Of a DNA stretch of 64,000 nucleotides, positions 47,881 to 60,300 are shown piece after piece. The first letter of the stretch is position 1, and every line of letters begins with the position of its first letter. This stretch comes from Tigriopus japonicus (lineage: Eukaryota > Arthropoda > Copepoda > Harpacticoida > Harpacticidae). The stretch is from the NCBI GenBank assembly GCA_010645155.1, contig CM021315.1, positions 8,562,321 through 8,626,320 on the forward strand, given 5' to 3'. The position numbers were made by a program, and so were the translations under genes. A model generated the notes under the pieces. That model did not search any database. It worked only from the letters and a program-made list of their open reading frames with translations, and was not told where the DNA came from.

Positions 47881-48107
47881 CCAATCTCAAAAAAACTTTT
47901 TTACCATCACCAGCATTCTAGCTAATACTGGTGGCTTTAGTTAGAACAAAGATCCTCCTTGTCTAGCCTTGATCACTCAAAGCTTACATATAATGCCCTC
48001 CCAACCAGTTCGTTCCCAGGAAAGCTCGCACCAAATCCACAATGGACCAACGTGCCGAACCCACCTAACAAAGACAGAGTGAAAGAGAGGCCAAGGCTGA
48101 GAGTTCC

Positions 48108-48122
48108 AGAGAGAGAGAGAGA
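48108..48122. promoter_or_regulatory. GA tract upstream of the carboxypeptidase start
   Basis: An AGAGAGAGAGAGAG run lies about 40 bases before the start codon. GAGA-type tracts are common promoter-proximal elements in arthropods; here it could equally be a plain simple repeat in the 5' UTR. Confidence 0.4.
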
Positions 48123-48163
48123 GGCAAGTGGAACTCTAGATTTCATTCATTCCCATATTCCAT

Positions 48164-51100
48164 ATGGTGGCGATAACATGGACCTCGACTCTGTCTCTCC
48201 TGATCCAGGGCCTATCTTTGGCCTTGGTGGCCTCTTTGACCTCCGCAGCCGTTGAATTTAAACATCATAACAATACCGAACTGGCCGAAGTCCTCCAGAG
48301 GATTCACAACCGATGTCCGGATATCACCAGACTTTACACCTTGAGTGAAACCAGCGTCAATGGGATCCCATTGTACGTTCTCGAGATCACGGACAACCCT
48401 GGCAAACATGAACTGAGTAAGTGTTTTAGAGTAAGACTTTTGAGTGAAAATAATTAGGGGATGGAGTGGATTTCAAAATTGAATAGGTCATATGTTTTGT
48501 GTGTGGGTACCCATGCGTCAAGCATACTTTATCTATTACCTGTCTCAGGCCTTTTTGACGCTCTTGGAATTTTGATATAACACAATTGTAGCAGATTTCC
48601 AACTAAGATTTGAGGCTAACGATTTATGTTTGAAGTCAGTTCTAGAAGCATGCTTGGAGCATGCTTTGACCAAACAAAACTTTGTTAATCAACAAAGAAA
48701 ATGATTTCTTTCCATGATAGTTGTCATCAAAGGTAGAAAAGAAGCTCATCAAAAATAGGAAAGTCATTACATTTTTCCTACATTTTTCTGAGATCTAATA
48801 GCTTCTAACTTGTTGTCGAATAAAGGATTGATATAAAATTGATATAAACACTGTTTGTGGCAAGAATGATAGTTATTGTGAAGGAAAAAAAAAACATCAT
48901 TTGGCTGATTAGAGCCAAAAACGTATTCTTGCACGCTAGCTTCGTCACCCAAGCTTCAAGATATTCTTGTTTGAAACGAAAGTAACTAGAAATGAGCGGA
49001 AAATGCGTATTTTCATGAAAACAACAATAGTACTTTACCTAAACGTTCCACGTCCAGTTCCATATGGAGGGTTAAAAAAGTATCTTTTTTCTCCTAATTA
49101 GTGGAACCTGAGATGAAATTCATCGCCAACATGCACGGCAATGAGGTTTTGGGTCGAGAGTTGCTTCTTCATTTGGCGGATTACATTTGTGAGGAATACA
49201 TCGGTGGCAATCAGGAGATCCGCAAACTGGTAGATTCAACCAGGATCCATCTTCTTCCAAGCATGAATCCAGATGGTTGGAAAATTGCAACGGACAGTGT
49301 AAGTAAAAGTCTTTTTTTGAGTGAGGAGATCCACACATTCGCTTGAAGGAGCGCGTGAAATGAAACCGAAAAGATCCAGTTTCTTCATCCAGGCTTTACT
49401 TGATTCTTGGAATATTCTACCCACATGAACCCCTCGACTAAAAGCCACTTGTCTCAAAATCCTTTCCTTTGCTTTTTTTCATTTTCAATGAAACCTTGAA
49501 AAAAGAACCCAATGACAAATTGGTTCTAAAAATGACTTCAAAAACAAAATATTTTGAAGGTGAAGTATAATTAAAATACATTGAGATTGAGATTCCTAAC
49601 TAGAAGCTTTGACTAACCAAGAAGCACTGAATTGCTGGAGTGGGAGGCTAATGGTGAGAATTTTAAATTCCAAAAGGATTGATTCAATTGCTTTCTGCTG
49701 CAAACCAGACCTTGCTTGTATTCAGTAGGCGACGTATTTCAACTTTTAGCCCAATCGAACGACGGAGTGAAAAGTTATGCCTTCTCAAACTTATGCACTG
49801 CAGAGAGCATAGAATGAATGAGCTCGCCCTTTTGTGGCAAAGCAATTACCACAAAAGGGCTAGTTCATTCATTCTCGGTGGGATTTGCACTGAACTTTGA
49901 GAGAGCATAACTTTTGACTCCGACGTTCGATTAAGCTGAAAATTGAAGTACAAATTTCAGTCAACCAAGACAAGAGGCTAGTTTTTTAGACACAAAGATC
50001 GATCCCAAGAGCGGACTTAGAGCACTAAAGTACGATCTTGAGATTGATCTTTTGCGTCTAAAAAACTAGCCTCAGGTCTCATTTGTAGAAGAACGTGATT
50101 GCTTTGTTTCTACAAGAGATCATGATTCTTTTCGTTAGCCTCTCAGTCCAATGAAATTCAACTTGAAAAACTAACTTGACTCCCTCTTTGATCTGTATTT
50201 TGGAACCATTACTCTTCCCTTTAATAACCCCTTTTATTTGATTCCTCAGTGCAAAAAAAGTCTTTCGAGTTCTGAGTTCGATGGTATTTCTTTTGCAAAT
50301 GCCACATTTTTGGACAAAACCGGACATACTTGGATATGAGAATATTTCTTGAAATATGAATGCTTTGTACTAAAAAACAAAAATTCAGTTAGTACCAACC
50401 GTCTATTGATAAGAGGAATAAAAACTCTTTCATACAATTAACTTGTTGATGACCAATATTTAAAAAAAGTTCTTCTATACTTTACCAATTCGGAAATATT
50501 TTGCCAATAAGTTAGCAACCTAGACAATTTGGACATGGTCTAAAATTAGTCATCAGTACATTTTATTATACTAATAAAAATAACAAAAACATTTTGATTT
50601 TCAGGGACCTGGAAAGGATTTCCTAATCGGACGATCCAATGCCAACAACGTGGATTTGAACCGAGATTTTCCCGACTTGGACAGGATAGTTTACACGCAA
50701 GGCAATGTGATCAACAACCATCTCATGGACCTAGTTGATCGTCTTGACCATAGGGTAAAAGAGATCTAAAGTTAAGATAACATTAATTGGGTTAACAAAG
50801 TCTGTTTGTTCTAGGTCCAACCTGAGACTGAGTCCGTGATGAAGCTCATCATGGAACATCCATTTGTGGTGTCTGCCAATTTGCATGGCGGCGATCTTGT
50901 GGCTAATTACCCGTTCGATGAGAGTCGGAACGTCATGAACCCAACTGCATACTCCGCAAGTCCTGATGATGAGACCTTCCGGTAATATTTGGCTCAGTTA
51001 ATAAACAGTGGATATTGTCTCAACTTAACAGATTGTTTTCTATTTTATCAGATTCATCGCTCAAACCTACTCCACCAATCATCCAAGAATGGCTGACCCT

Positions 51101-53993
51101 CAAGCTAAAGGATGTGACCGACCTGAGAGTAGCTTTGGTAAACAGGGTGGAATCACAAATGGAGCTGCTTGGTATTCTGTGTCAGGAGGTAAACTACTTT
51201 ATTGCCCTGCCGCTCCCCCTGGCTTCTTGTTTAAATAAATTGATGCATGAACATTGCATCTTTTACCTTCATAGCTTTTTTAGAGGTTCAAAGTTGTTTT
51301 TTTTTTTTGTAAATTTGAACATAAAAAATAGAACCAGTCAGTCTTTCCTTGAACCTTGAACATGGAAGGAACGGATGCAACGTTTTGCTAATTAGAACAA
51401 GCTGCTTATAGCTTCAAATACAATCTGTCAAAAGCAGAAAAAGGCACAAATTAGATTTCCCAAAAGAGCACTTAACCAATTAAAAAGAAGAATCCAATCT
51501 GTTGTCAGAATGAAGCTACAAGGCCATTTTTAGTACTACCTAGAATGCGTAGATCTGGAGAAGAGATCAGAGAGCAATGTTCAACAACTTTATTTCCCTC
51601 CGCAGCAAATACATTTGCTTTCCTGTTCCAAATACTTATTGCTTAAATTTGGCACCTTTTTGGTTCAATGCTAAAGCTTGCTTAAATAAATTGAATAAAC
51701 CAATTGTACGAAGCATTTTAATCAACAGTAAGTAGGTACAACATTCTGCTCGTTTGTTCAAGATTCTTGAGAAATTTTGAATTTCCATCGCCGTTTGGAC
51801 CATTAGTTTAATGATTTATACTAACATTGAGATTGAAATTCATCAAGCACAATATGACAAAAACAGGCTCAATGATCATTCCAAATAGTAACAAAATGAG
51901 ATTTCCAAAAAGAGCACTTGCTTACAATAACAAAAATTAGAGATCTAATCCCGTCAAAATGAGTGTTCCAAATATGAAACCACAAGGCCATTTTCAGCAT
52001 GATCTGAAAATGCGTCGCAGATTTGAACAAGGGATGATGTAACTAACGCTTTCAAAGAAATCAGATTTCCCATCAGTTTTTGTTGGAGACAAAAATGTCT
52101 TTAGCCATGAAAACCTGATTCATTGTTTGTCATGTTCCAGGAATGCAAGACTTCAACTATCTCTCTTCAAACGACTTTGAGATCACTTTGGAACTTGGTT
52201 GCGACAAGTACCCACCTGCCTCACAAATCAAATATGAATGGGACGACAACAAAAAGCCTCTCCTGGAATTCATTTGGCTGGTAAGTCCTGAAAAAGAGGC
52301 CAACATGTGCAAAAAAGGAGTTCTAGTGGCAACTTTGCTTGTGACATTATGGCGGCTTCTTATTTACTTCAAACTTTCTCGATAAACTTCGCTCTTGCGC
52401 GCTTTTTTCTTTGCTCAACACTTTTTTTTATGCTACAAGTTGTCACACATCCTTTTTCAAGGATTCAAAGGCTTACACAGCCTTTTTCCAATCTTGAAAA
52501 GTTACATGAAAATTCTTCTCATTTTATAGTCTCATGCTGGTGTCAAGGGACTAGTTATTGACGGTGAAACAGGACACGGAATCCCCAATGCCAACATTCA
52601 CGTGAGGAATATAACTCGCGTGGGCAAATACAAGCGACGGAATTCGGACATTGAACACGACATTCGATCAGGTAGACTACAACATTGCCTTTACATTGAG
52701 GATTCTAATCCAAGCTTACAAATTTGCCACTAGATGGCACAAAAAGGCAGGGCAAGTAAGGAGAAAAGTCTTGAGAGATTAAAGTGCAGTACTTGCCCCC
52801 TCTTTCTTACAATTTGTAAGCTTCCATTTAATTGATGTCCACGCTTCCAAATTTATCATTAGATGGTGCCAAAAGGGAGGGCAACTAAGTTTTGGGGGAA
52901 TACTTGAACTTGTCTCCCTCTTTCACACCATCTATTGGTGGATTTGAAAGCTTCAATTGAATTGTTCTATAGACATTAAATGACAAAAAATGATCACTTT
53001 CAGTCCATAATGGCGACTACTGGAGACTTTTGACCCCTGGAGAATATGAAATTACAGTGGAAGCCCCAGGATACGCTCCTCAGAGCAAATTGGTTGAGGT
53101 CGACCGTCATGTTCACGAAGAAGCTCCCGTTCTCAACTTTGAGCTTTTCCCAATCCCAGCCATACCAGAATACCTACCATACGACGTCAATCCACTCATG
53201 GTAAGGGTCTTTAACAACAAGAGGCTCCTTAAGAACCGCTGAATTTAGAATATGGACAGACAAATCAATTGAATTAGTCTGCAAGTGAGACCTCATTTGT
53301 GTTTTGAAGTTACTTTTCAACTCAAAATTTTGGAATAAAACGTTACACATGTTCTCTCAAAGCTAACTACTAACTTCTGGGGGTTTCACCACGAAAGGGG
53401 TGAGCTCATTCATTTTATCTTCGTTTCAGTTCATTGCTTTGAGAAGGAATAACTTTTTACCCTGGCATTCAATTGAACTGAAAATTGAAATAAATATCCT
53501 GCCCAATATGAATAAGGTCTCATTTGAAAAATAAGTCATTGATTGGTTCCTACTGAAAATTTCAATTTGTCTCGTGTTCTAGAAAATTTAGTGGTTATGG
53601 TCTCCCTTATCCAAATAAAAATTGAGGTGTTGACGCAATCTCCTCATTCTCAGGAGGTCATTGTTTTATAATAGACCAAGGTCCATGAATAGACCAAGTA
53701 AGAGGGGTTTTACGTCACTGAAACTCATTGGGTAGCTGATGCGTAACTCAGTCAGGGAGGTCCTCAAAATAAGTATGACGTTATTTAAGCAATTGTGGCT
53801 TTGGGGCCCTTATTTATAAGAATCACTAAAAAAATAGTAACGGAGAGATTATGAATTTGTTCGCGAAATCAAGGATGACATGCATTATCAAAATGGTAAA
53901 TTTTCTCTTGTTTAATTTCAGGATGAATCCGAAATGGGTAACATGAACTATAACTACATGGACGAAGAAGCCCCTAGGATGGACTATTTCTAG
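48164..53993 (+). CDS. Metallocarboxypeptidase, M14 N/E (CPE/CPM/CPN) group
   Basis: By family this zinc enzyme removes C-terminal Arg or Lys from peptides and proteins, in the secretory path or outside the cell. Nine exons (48164-48416, 49102-49298, 50605-50754, 50815-50981, 51052-51188, 52141-52280, 52530-52671, 53004-53200, 53922-53993) keep frame throughout and give 484 residues. The signal peptide is about 1-28 ([19 protein letters not shown]). Zinc ligands are H96 and E99 ([12 protein letters not shown]) and H224 ([12 protein letters not shown]). Substrate-binding residues lie in DLNRDFPD (N169, R170). The catalytic Glu is about E319 ([13 protein letters not shown]). A transthyretin-like domain follows ([32 protein letters not shown]). 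The short acidic, Tyr/Met-rich tail ends without a membrane or GPI segment, which argues for a soluble CPE/CPN-like enzyme rather than CPM. Confidence 0.96.
49703..50110. mobile_element. Foldback element with inserted 98-bp MITE, in carboxypeptidase intron 2
   Basis: Arms of over 100 bases pair around 49845 (CGCCCTTTTGTGGCAAA against TTACCACAAAAGGGCTAG); CAATCGAACGACGGAGTGAA pairs with TTTGACTCCGACGTTCGATT. The right arm is split by the MITE at 49975; its continuation (AGGTCTCATTTG) pairs with CAAACCAGACCT of the left arm. A diverged copy lies at 53395-53530. Confidence 0.72.
49975..50072. mobile_element. 98-bp palindromic MITE, copy 2
   Basis: It has the same length and layout as 9486-9583: AGGCTAGTTTTTTAGACACA then AAGATCGATC, mirrored by GATCTTTTGCGTCTAAAAAA. 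The flanks are AAG and CAG. It lies inside the right arm of a larger foldback element. Confidence 0.85.
52690..52980. repeat. Duplicated inverted-repeat block in carboxypeptidase intron 7
   Basis: ACAAATTTGCCACTAGATGG and CCAAATTTATCATTAGATGG are about 130 bases apart, each followed by an AGGGCAA motif and a partly complementary stretch (CCCTCTTTC, AAGCTTC). It looks like an old duplicated MITE. Confidence 0.45.
53395..53530. repeat. Partial copy of the 49.7-kb foldback family
   Basis: GGGTGAGCTCATTCATT, GAGAAGGAATAACTTTTTAC and AACTGAAAATTGAA match an arm of the element at 49703-50110. At AATAAGGTCTCATTTG it lacks the 98-bp MITE. Confidence 0.6.
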
Positions 53994-54258
53994 GTGCGCA
54001 TTCTACAAATGCACAACAATCATAAGCATATCAAAGCAAGATCAATACCATCACCCTTAAATCTTCAAAATCAAGGCATCTAAAAAAAACAAAAAAATCC
54101 AAATACCTTGAACTTCAACACTGGCATCCCATCTCCCAAGAAGAATCATTTGTCCTCGAATATATTTTCAAATTGCTTCTGCCTCCACCCTCCCCTAGTT
54201 ATAGGTTCCTCCCCCTTATAAACAATTCATATTTTTATGAGCATCAACTAATTGGTAA

Positions 54259-54264
54259 AATAAA
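54259..54264 (+). terminator. Poly(A) signal for the carboxypeptidase gene
   Basis: AATAAA lies about 265 bases past the stop. It falls within 50 bases of the convergent APC1 stop codon, so the two 3' ends are close or overlap. Confidence 0.45.
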
Positions 54265-54307
54265 TAGGGCTTTTTGTAAAAAAAATATCATATTTCAATA
54301 CCACTTC

Positions 54308-57300
54308 TCACACTTTCAAAGGGTTCTTGCCTGTGCTTCCTTGAGAAAACTGAAATGAATATCGCGACACTTTTTCCTGAAGGAACGCACTAGGTCCATG
54401 TGCCTTTTGAAAGAGCGCGTTCAAATTACGCGCGTTCTTTTGCTGCCAAGAAACCACAACTTCCGGCACAAGACTTAAGTTGCAAAACTTGGCAATGTCG
54501 ATAAATAGCAAGAAGTTGGACATTGTGGGCCCAAACAGAGATTTGTCTGGGGATACCGCGGTTCTATAAAGCTCTAACCAAGCAGGGAGGAGCTCCATTT
54601 TCTCATGACTGCAACATTCATAGAGAAGAGACACCAGGAGCTTCTTCATATCTTGGTGACCATGGTGATGGGTTGATTGCCCTTGAGGTGAGATGAGTAA
54701 CTGCAGGAAAGACTGCACACTTGGGTCCGAGGAGAAGGTTTTCAGGAGAGTACTTCCAGCGGAATGCCATTGGAAGGAAGGGTCCATACTGAGGCACTGA
54801 GCAGCAATGGATTTGTACCCTAAGGGATCTTGCATGTGGGACAAGCAACCGGCGCGTTGCTTGACCGGTAAACGTCCAAAGTTGTGTTTCAGGACAGATT
54901 CCAAGAGGGGAATGTGATCCTGGTCAAATTCTAGACTGAAGTAGCGGTCATCTAGCAATTGGATGGAGCTGATGTATTTGAGCTCAGGCAAAAGGATTGG
55001 TGCCCGTTGAAGGGTCTCAAACCCTGGGTACCATTTTGTGTCTTTGTATTTGACCAGAAACTTGGCATAGACGCCTTCCCCAGTCGTGACGTCTTGAGGT
55101 AACAGGAGACGCCGCTCTGTGGCTAAGACGTACAGGTGCCGCAGGGCTTGCAAGTGATATCGGTTGTCATTGGAATGAGTGGGGAATTTGGGGTAAAAGG
55201 CGCAGACCATTGCGGCCACTGCCTCTGGACTCGTTTTTAAAGTCATGGTTCCTTCACTCAAGAACAGAAGACCCAGAGCTAAATGTAGGGCCATGTGGGA
55301 TCCATAGGTCACCGTGGGATGTTTGGTGCCAACACGTGAACGCAAGTATCGGATGAGTCGTAGAATCTCGAGCTCTCCAGAGCCGGCCATGATAATGGCC
55401 AAAGCCAGGACGTGAACACAAATGCATTGCTCAATGGTTGCACGTCCAGCCAGTTCTGCAATAGTCCGTTTTGAAATGGCGACCAATCGCCGCGTTTGGT
55501 CAAAGAGAACCTAGGGAGCAGAAGAATGAAAATCATCCCAGTGATCAAACAGATGTAACTTTAGTATATAACTAACCTCAAATGCTTGTTGATTGCAAGT
55601 TCCGGCAAATCGTATGCCCATGATAAGGGCGGCCCCAGTGATTATATTGCAATAAGCCTGATTGATTGTCTCATAATCCACATGAGATGGGTGATTGTCG
55701 ACTGGGCGAACCATACAAAACGGCAAGATGGCTTTGGGGACATGGTTTTCAATCCAATCCAGGCTTGGTGTGATTTCACTCCACAGGATAAGGCCCTTGG
55801 CCAAGGTTCGGAGCAGAAGAAAGTCTGGCCGCACAAACTCCAGTAGGAACTGACTCTCAGGAGCTTCCATCCAGTTAGCAATGGCGTGATTTCCCGAGTC
55901 AAAGAACATCAGCCCCAATGCCAACGTGGCCCCAGGTCCACTAATATCCATGTTGATATTGTCCCCAAACTGCAGGGTCTGTGAGACATTGATGGTTCGG
56001 AATTTGTCCGCCACAGCAGACTTGGGCCCACCAATCATGAAATGATGCAAGCTATCGGCCAATTGAAGATCCGCCAAGGGTCCAGACATTAAACCTGACC
56101 CCTGACCCAAAGTGACCATCCCTAGAGCCAAACCAGCCGACAGGGAATAGCTCTCCCTATCTGAACAATTCTCCAAATCTGGTCCATGAGGCCGACCAAG
56201 TTCTCTTAAGCAAACCTCGGCAATGTACCGATGCCCTGTCCCCATGTACACAAGTCCAAGACTTAATAGGGCGGCAATTTGAGTGGCATGTGAGAGAGGC
56301 AGTTCAGTGGCTGAAGGTGGCAACAAGGCTGTGAGTTGGGTGGATATCTTTTTGGTCACAATCAAGTCTTTGGAACCCTTTTTGGAGGCGGCCATGCCAA
56401 GGAGCAGTCCGATAGAAATCATTTCATTGCCTGAAAGGAAAATTTTAAATTTAATTTTGGCGATTTTGTTGGTTTCCATATCATTCTGTCTGCATTGTCC
56501 AATGAAATTAGGTTAGGCTTATATAATGTCCCCATCATCTTAATCTTCAAGAGGATGAGGAGAAGAATTCTAAGTTTATATTGGTGGCAAATTGTTATCG
56601 GATTGCCTTGTTTTCAATATTCTCTTGGATAAACAGATAGGAAATTTCAATGTTTAAAACAATGATTTTTTTCCCCATAAAACGTTGACAAAAGCTTCCC
56701 ACCTTAAAAAAGACAAAAAAAAACAAAATGAAATATTTTCACTCTAGTAGTGATAATTTTGGGAGAGCACCACTACAAGCTTTTGGGCAATTTTTGTGCT
56801 TAAAAACTTCTTTTTGCGGTGCATTCTCTGCAACAATAATCGCTTGCTTATGATTTTCTACCAAAATTACCTTTCATCATGTAGTCGTAGGAGTCTAGTT
56901 TTCCAAGCTTGGACAATGTCCCACTAAGGCCTAAGGCGTACAAGAACCCTGCATGTTGGGTCATATCAATCACGCCGTTGACCGACACCACATCATGAGG
57001 TTTGTTGAAGGTGATCCAAGTGGAATCCACTCTTGAGGTGTCCACTGCAAGTCCGGCTGCCACACCATTGTGAAACATAGGCCATCTGCAATGAGTCAAA
57101 GACAAATATTGGGAGTCTGTAGGTCTATTGACTTCATCCTGGGACTAACCTCTCCATATTGGGAACCGTTTCGATGTGGTCCATCTCAACAGCGGATCCA
57201 CGAGGAGGGGCTCTACCTGAGAGACAGAGAGTGGGAATTTCCACGGGCTCTGACATGACGGCATTGGTAGTGTTCAGGGCAAAGGCGGCTAGAAAGACCA

Positions 57301-60300
57301 ACAACACATGTCATTGGAATTCAGCAGCATAATAAATTTTGTTCATATATTTTAGAATTCTAAGATTACATTTCTATTAATTTGGTTTTGAAGAAAAATA
57401 CTGATGGGTTTCGAGTTGGATTTTTGGCCGAGTTTTGCCACTTTGGATTTTAAGGTCAAAAAGTTGACCCCCAACTAATCTTCTCAACTAGAGACGTCAT
57501 TAAATATGGCAGCACTGCCAACTCGAAATCCAAAAGTATAGCTACTGATGGAACTCGAAATCGAACTAGTTCGAGTGTTGCCAAATTGGTCCCTGTTTAG
57601 GTCTTTTTGAAAACGTTCAATACAACCTGCCCTAATCAACAATGATAAACTTCCGAGTAAAAAATGGCAGCACTCCCGGTTCGAAACCCATCACTAAAGA
57701 AAAACAGAATATTTTGCCAAAAAACTTTTCCTTTTCTGGCATCCGTCGCTTATTAGGGATGATTAAACTTGGATCCTTCACACTTGGGCTGACTTCAAAA
57801 GTCAAAATATAAAATTTGTATCAATAATATCAATTTTAAAGAGAATTTGATTGCATTTTCACCCGTTCTCAAATCCATTATAAAATCATCAAAAAGTCAT
57901 CTTGATTATTTAAAAAAGCCATGAAATTTTCTGCGTGTGCTAAAACGGCAAAAAAAGCACACATCACCGACAAATTATTTGGTGAAATAGTCAAAAACCC
58001 AAACTAGTCGGGGAAAAACACAGAATAGTTGGTTAAATTGGTGAAAATAGCCCTAACATTATTTTGGAGTAAATTCTGTACATCTGGTGCAAAATGTAAG
58101 GGATATTTTTGTGAAAAAATGAATTGAAATTATAGAAAGTAGCGTCTTCCCAGAGATTGTATAAAAAAAAAGAAAATGGCTGGAATTCCATTGTATATTT
58201 GGAAAAACGCGAAGTTCCCAAAGGAAAGGACATTTCGACCTTTTTCCTAACATTCAATCAGAAAATATAAAACTATTGAAAGTTTCAAAAAAGTAAAAAA
58301 AAACTCAGGAAAATGCACGAAAAACATTTTCAAAAAAATGTGCAAAATAGTTGAAAAAAATCGTTATAAATTACGAAATATAAAAATACTCAAGAATAAG
58401 AAAATGGTTTGGAAATTTAAAATTTTACTTCAAATATCTTTTTTTCTGCTCCCTAATCATAACATACCTCGTCCAACCGGAAGCGCCATGGTTCGAATGC
58501 ACTTGGCATAAAGACAGCGCTCCTGTTCTTCGACAAACTCGTGATCAGAAATGTCCGGTTTTTGTGTGACCGTTATCGGAATCGGGTTTTCCGAATCCAG
58601 CATTGCCTCAGCATCGGTTAATCGGTGATCTTCCGACCAACATAGAGCCTGCACATCCTCTGGCGGCGGTCTTTTGGACAGGGTTTCTGCATTATTAGCT
58701 CTAGCTAGGACGTCATTTCGTCCCAAAATTAGACAACCTTTTTTAGAGGCTGTTGGTGGAAGGGTGAGTTTACATTGCGTGATGTATGCTCTCAATGGGA
58801 TAGAGATGCATTCTGGCAAAGTATTCAGGGTATTATTATCATAACCCAATTTACAAAGTAGTTCCAGGAACTGAAGAGGTTCCCGAATGGTCTCAAAAGA
58901 GCAGTTTTTCAGTTCGTTCAAGATGAGAGGCTTCTTTTTCTTCCCTTTCTTGGACATCATTTGGAGAACAGTATTGGCGCAAGTTTGATTGCCCATGAGA
59001 ATGGAGACTATTAAGGTTAGTTTAGCAGTTTGACCGTGAAGTAATGGGAATAGAGGATCTGTGGAGCCATTGAAATTGGCATCAAGAGCAATTTGACGCC
59101 AAAGGATGAATATATTGGGCGGGGATAAGGGTAAAGACAAGGGTTGGAGCTTTTTCCAACGTATGTGGTCCATCTGATGGGTTTGAGCCTCGGCCAAGCT
59201 CTCCGGACAAATCTGTGGATAATCGGACCAATAAAGTCGAACGTAGTCTGAGAGTCTCAGATCTGCAGCAAGGCGAACTAATAAGCCCGCTAGATACGGT
59301 AGGACATCCGAGAACTCCTAAAAGGGATAATAAGGTTTTAGTTAAATTGTTGGCGAGGGAAAATGACTACGGAAGAAGTAGAAGTAGGGCTCGGATGAAA
59401 TTGCACCTTTAAGTGTTGATGAAGTTTTTGGGACCAACCTTTTCATTATTTTCTAGTCTCCATCATTGAAATACAATCTATATTTCTATGTTCACAAAAA
59501 GTAAAAGTATTTTAAAAGAGAAAAGGACCATTTTGAACTACAGGTTCGAAGCAAAACTGTTAAAATCAAGTGAAAGAAAAAAGGACTAATTTAAGGGACT
59601 TAAGGGATTAAAGTTTTTGAACCCCAAGTATTGGTGAAAATCACACTCTTCCAAAAAGAAAGAAAAAAAAATCTTTTATCGATTATATTTATGTTTTTAC
59701 CTAAATTTAAGCGAAAAATTCATTGATACTTTTAAGACAAAAGGGCTGCGCATATTTTCTCAACTTTCCTTAAAAAACCTAAAACTTTTAGCCCCCCTTA
59801 AAACATTGCAATTTTATCCGACCCCTAAATGAAATACATAGACCTTACTTACTTTAGACACTTTCAACTCCTCGTATAATAGATGCAAGGCCAAAACTAT
59901 ATGAGGTACATGTCCAAAAAAGTCGGCATTCACATCCATAAGTACATCGAATCGATCGGGGACGATGTCTCGGTTCTCTGACCTCGACACTGGGTCCATA
60001 CCCAAAAGAAAGGACAACTGTTGGCCAGATTCCTGATGATGCTCGGACCTTAAGAGGAAATCCCAATCCCCATCAGAGCCCTGGTCCATCAAACGGACCT
60101 TTTTGTGAACCACTCCGGCAGATAAAGTCGGCGATAGCGAGTCAAAGTCCTGATCAATGGGGAAGAGCGTGAAATGACTCGTTTGGTAGCCCATGGATCC
60201 GAGCAGACAGTGAGCAAAGAGCTTCCATTCCTTCGAAGGGTTCATACTGGTGGGTCCCGGGGCATTCCTGGTAGCAAACCATTTAGCTTGAAGCTTAACC

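Larger units (their letters stand above)
43740..48107. other. Intergenic region between EGF ligand and carboxypeptidase genes
   Basis: No supported gene. It holds three LINE 3' fragments and a short inverted repeat (47280-47375). A minus-strand frame at 46817-47068 and neighbouring frames look like remnants of coding sequence, but I cannot assign them. Confidence 0.6.
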
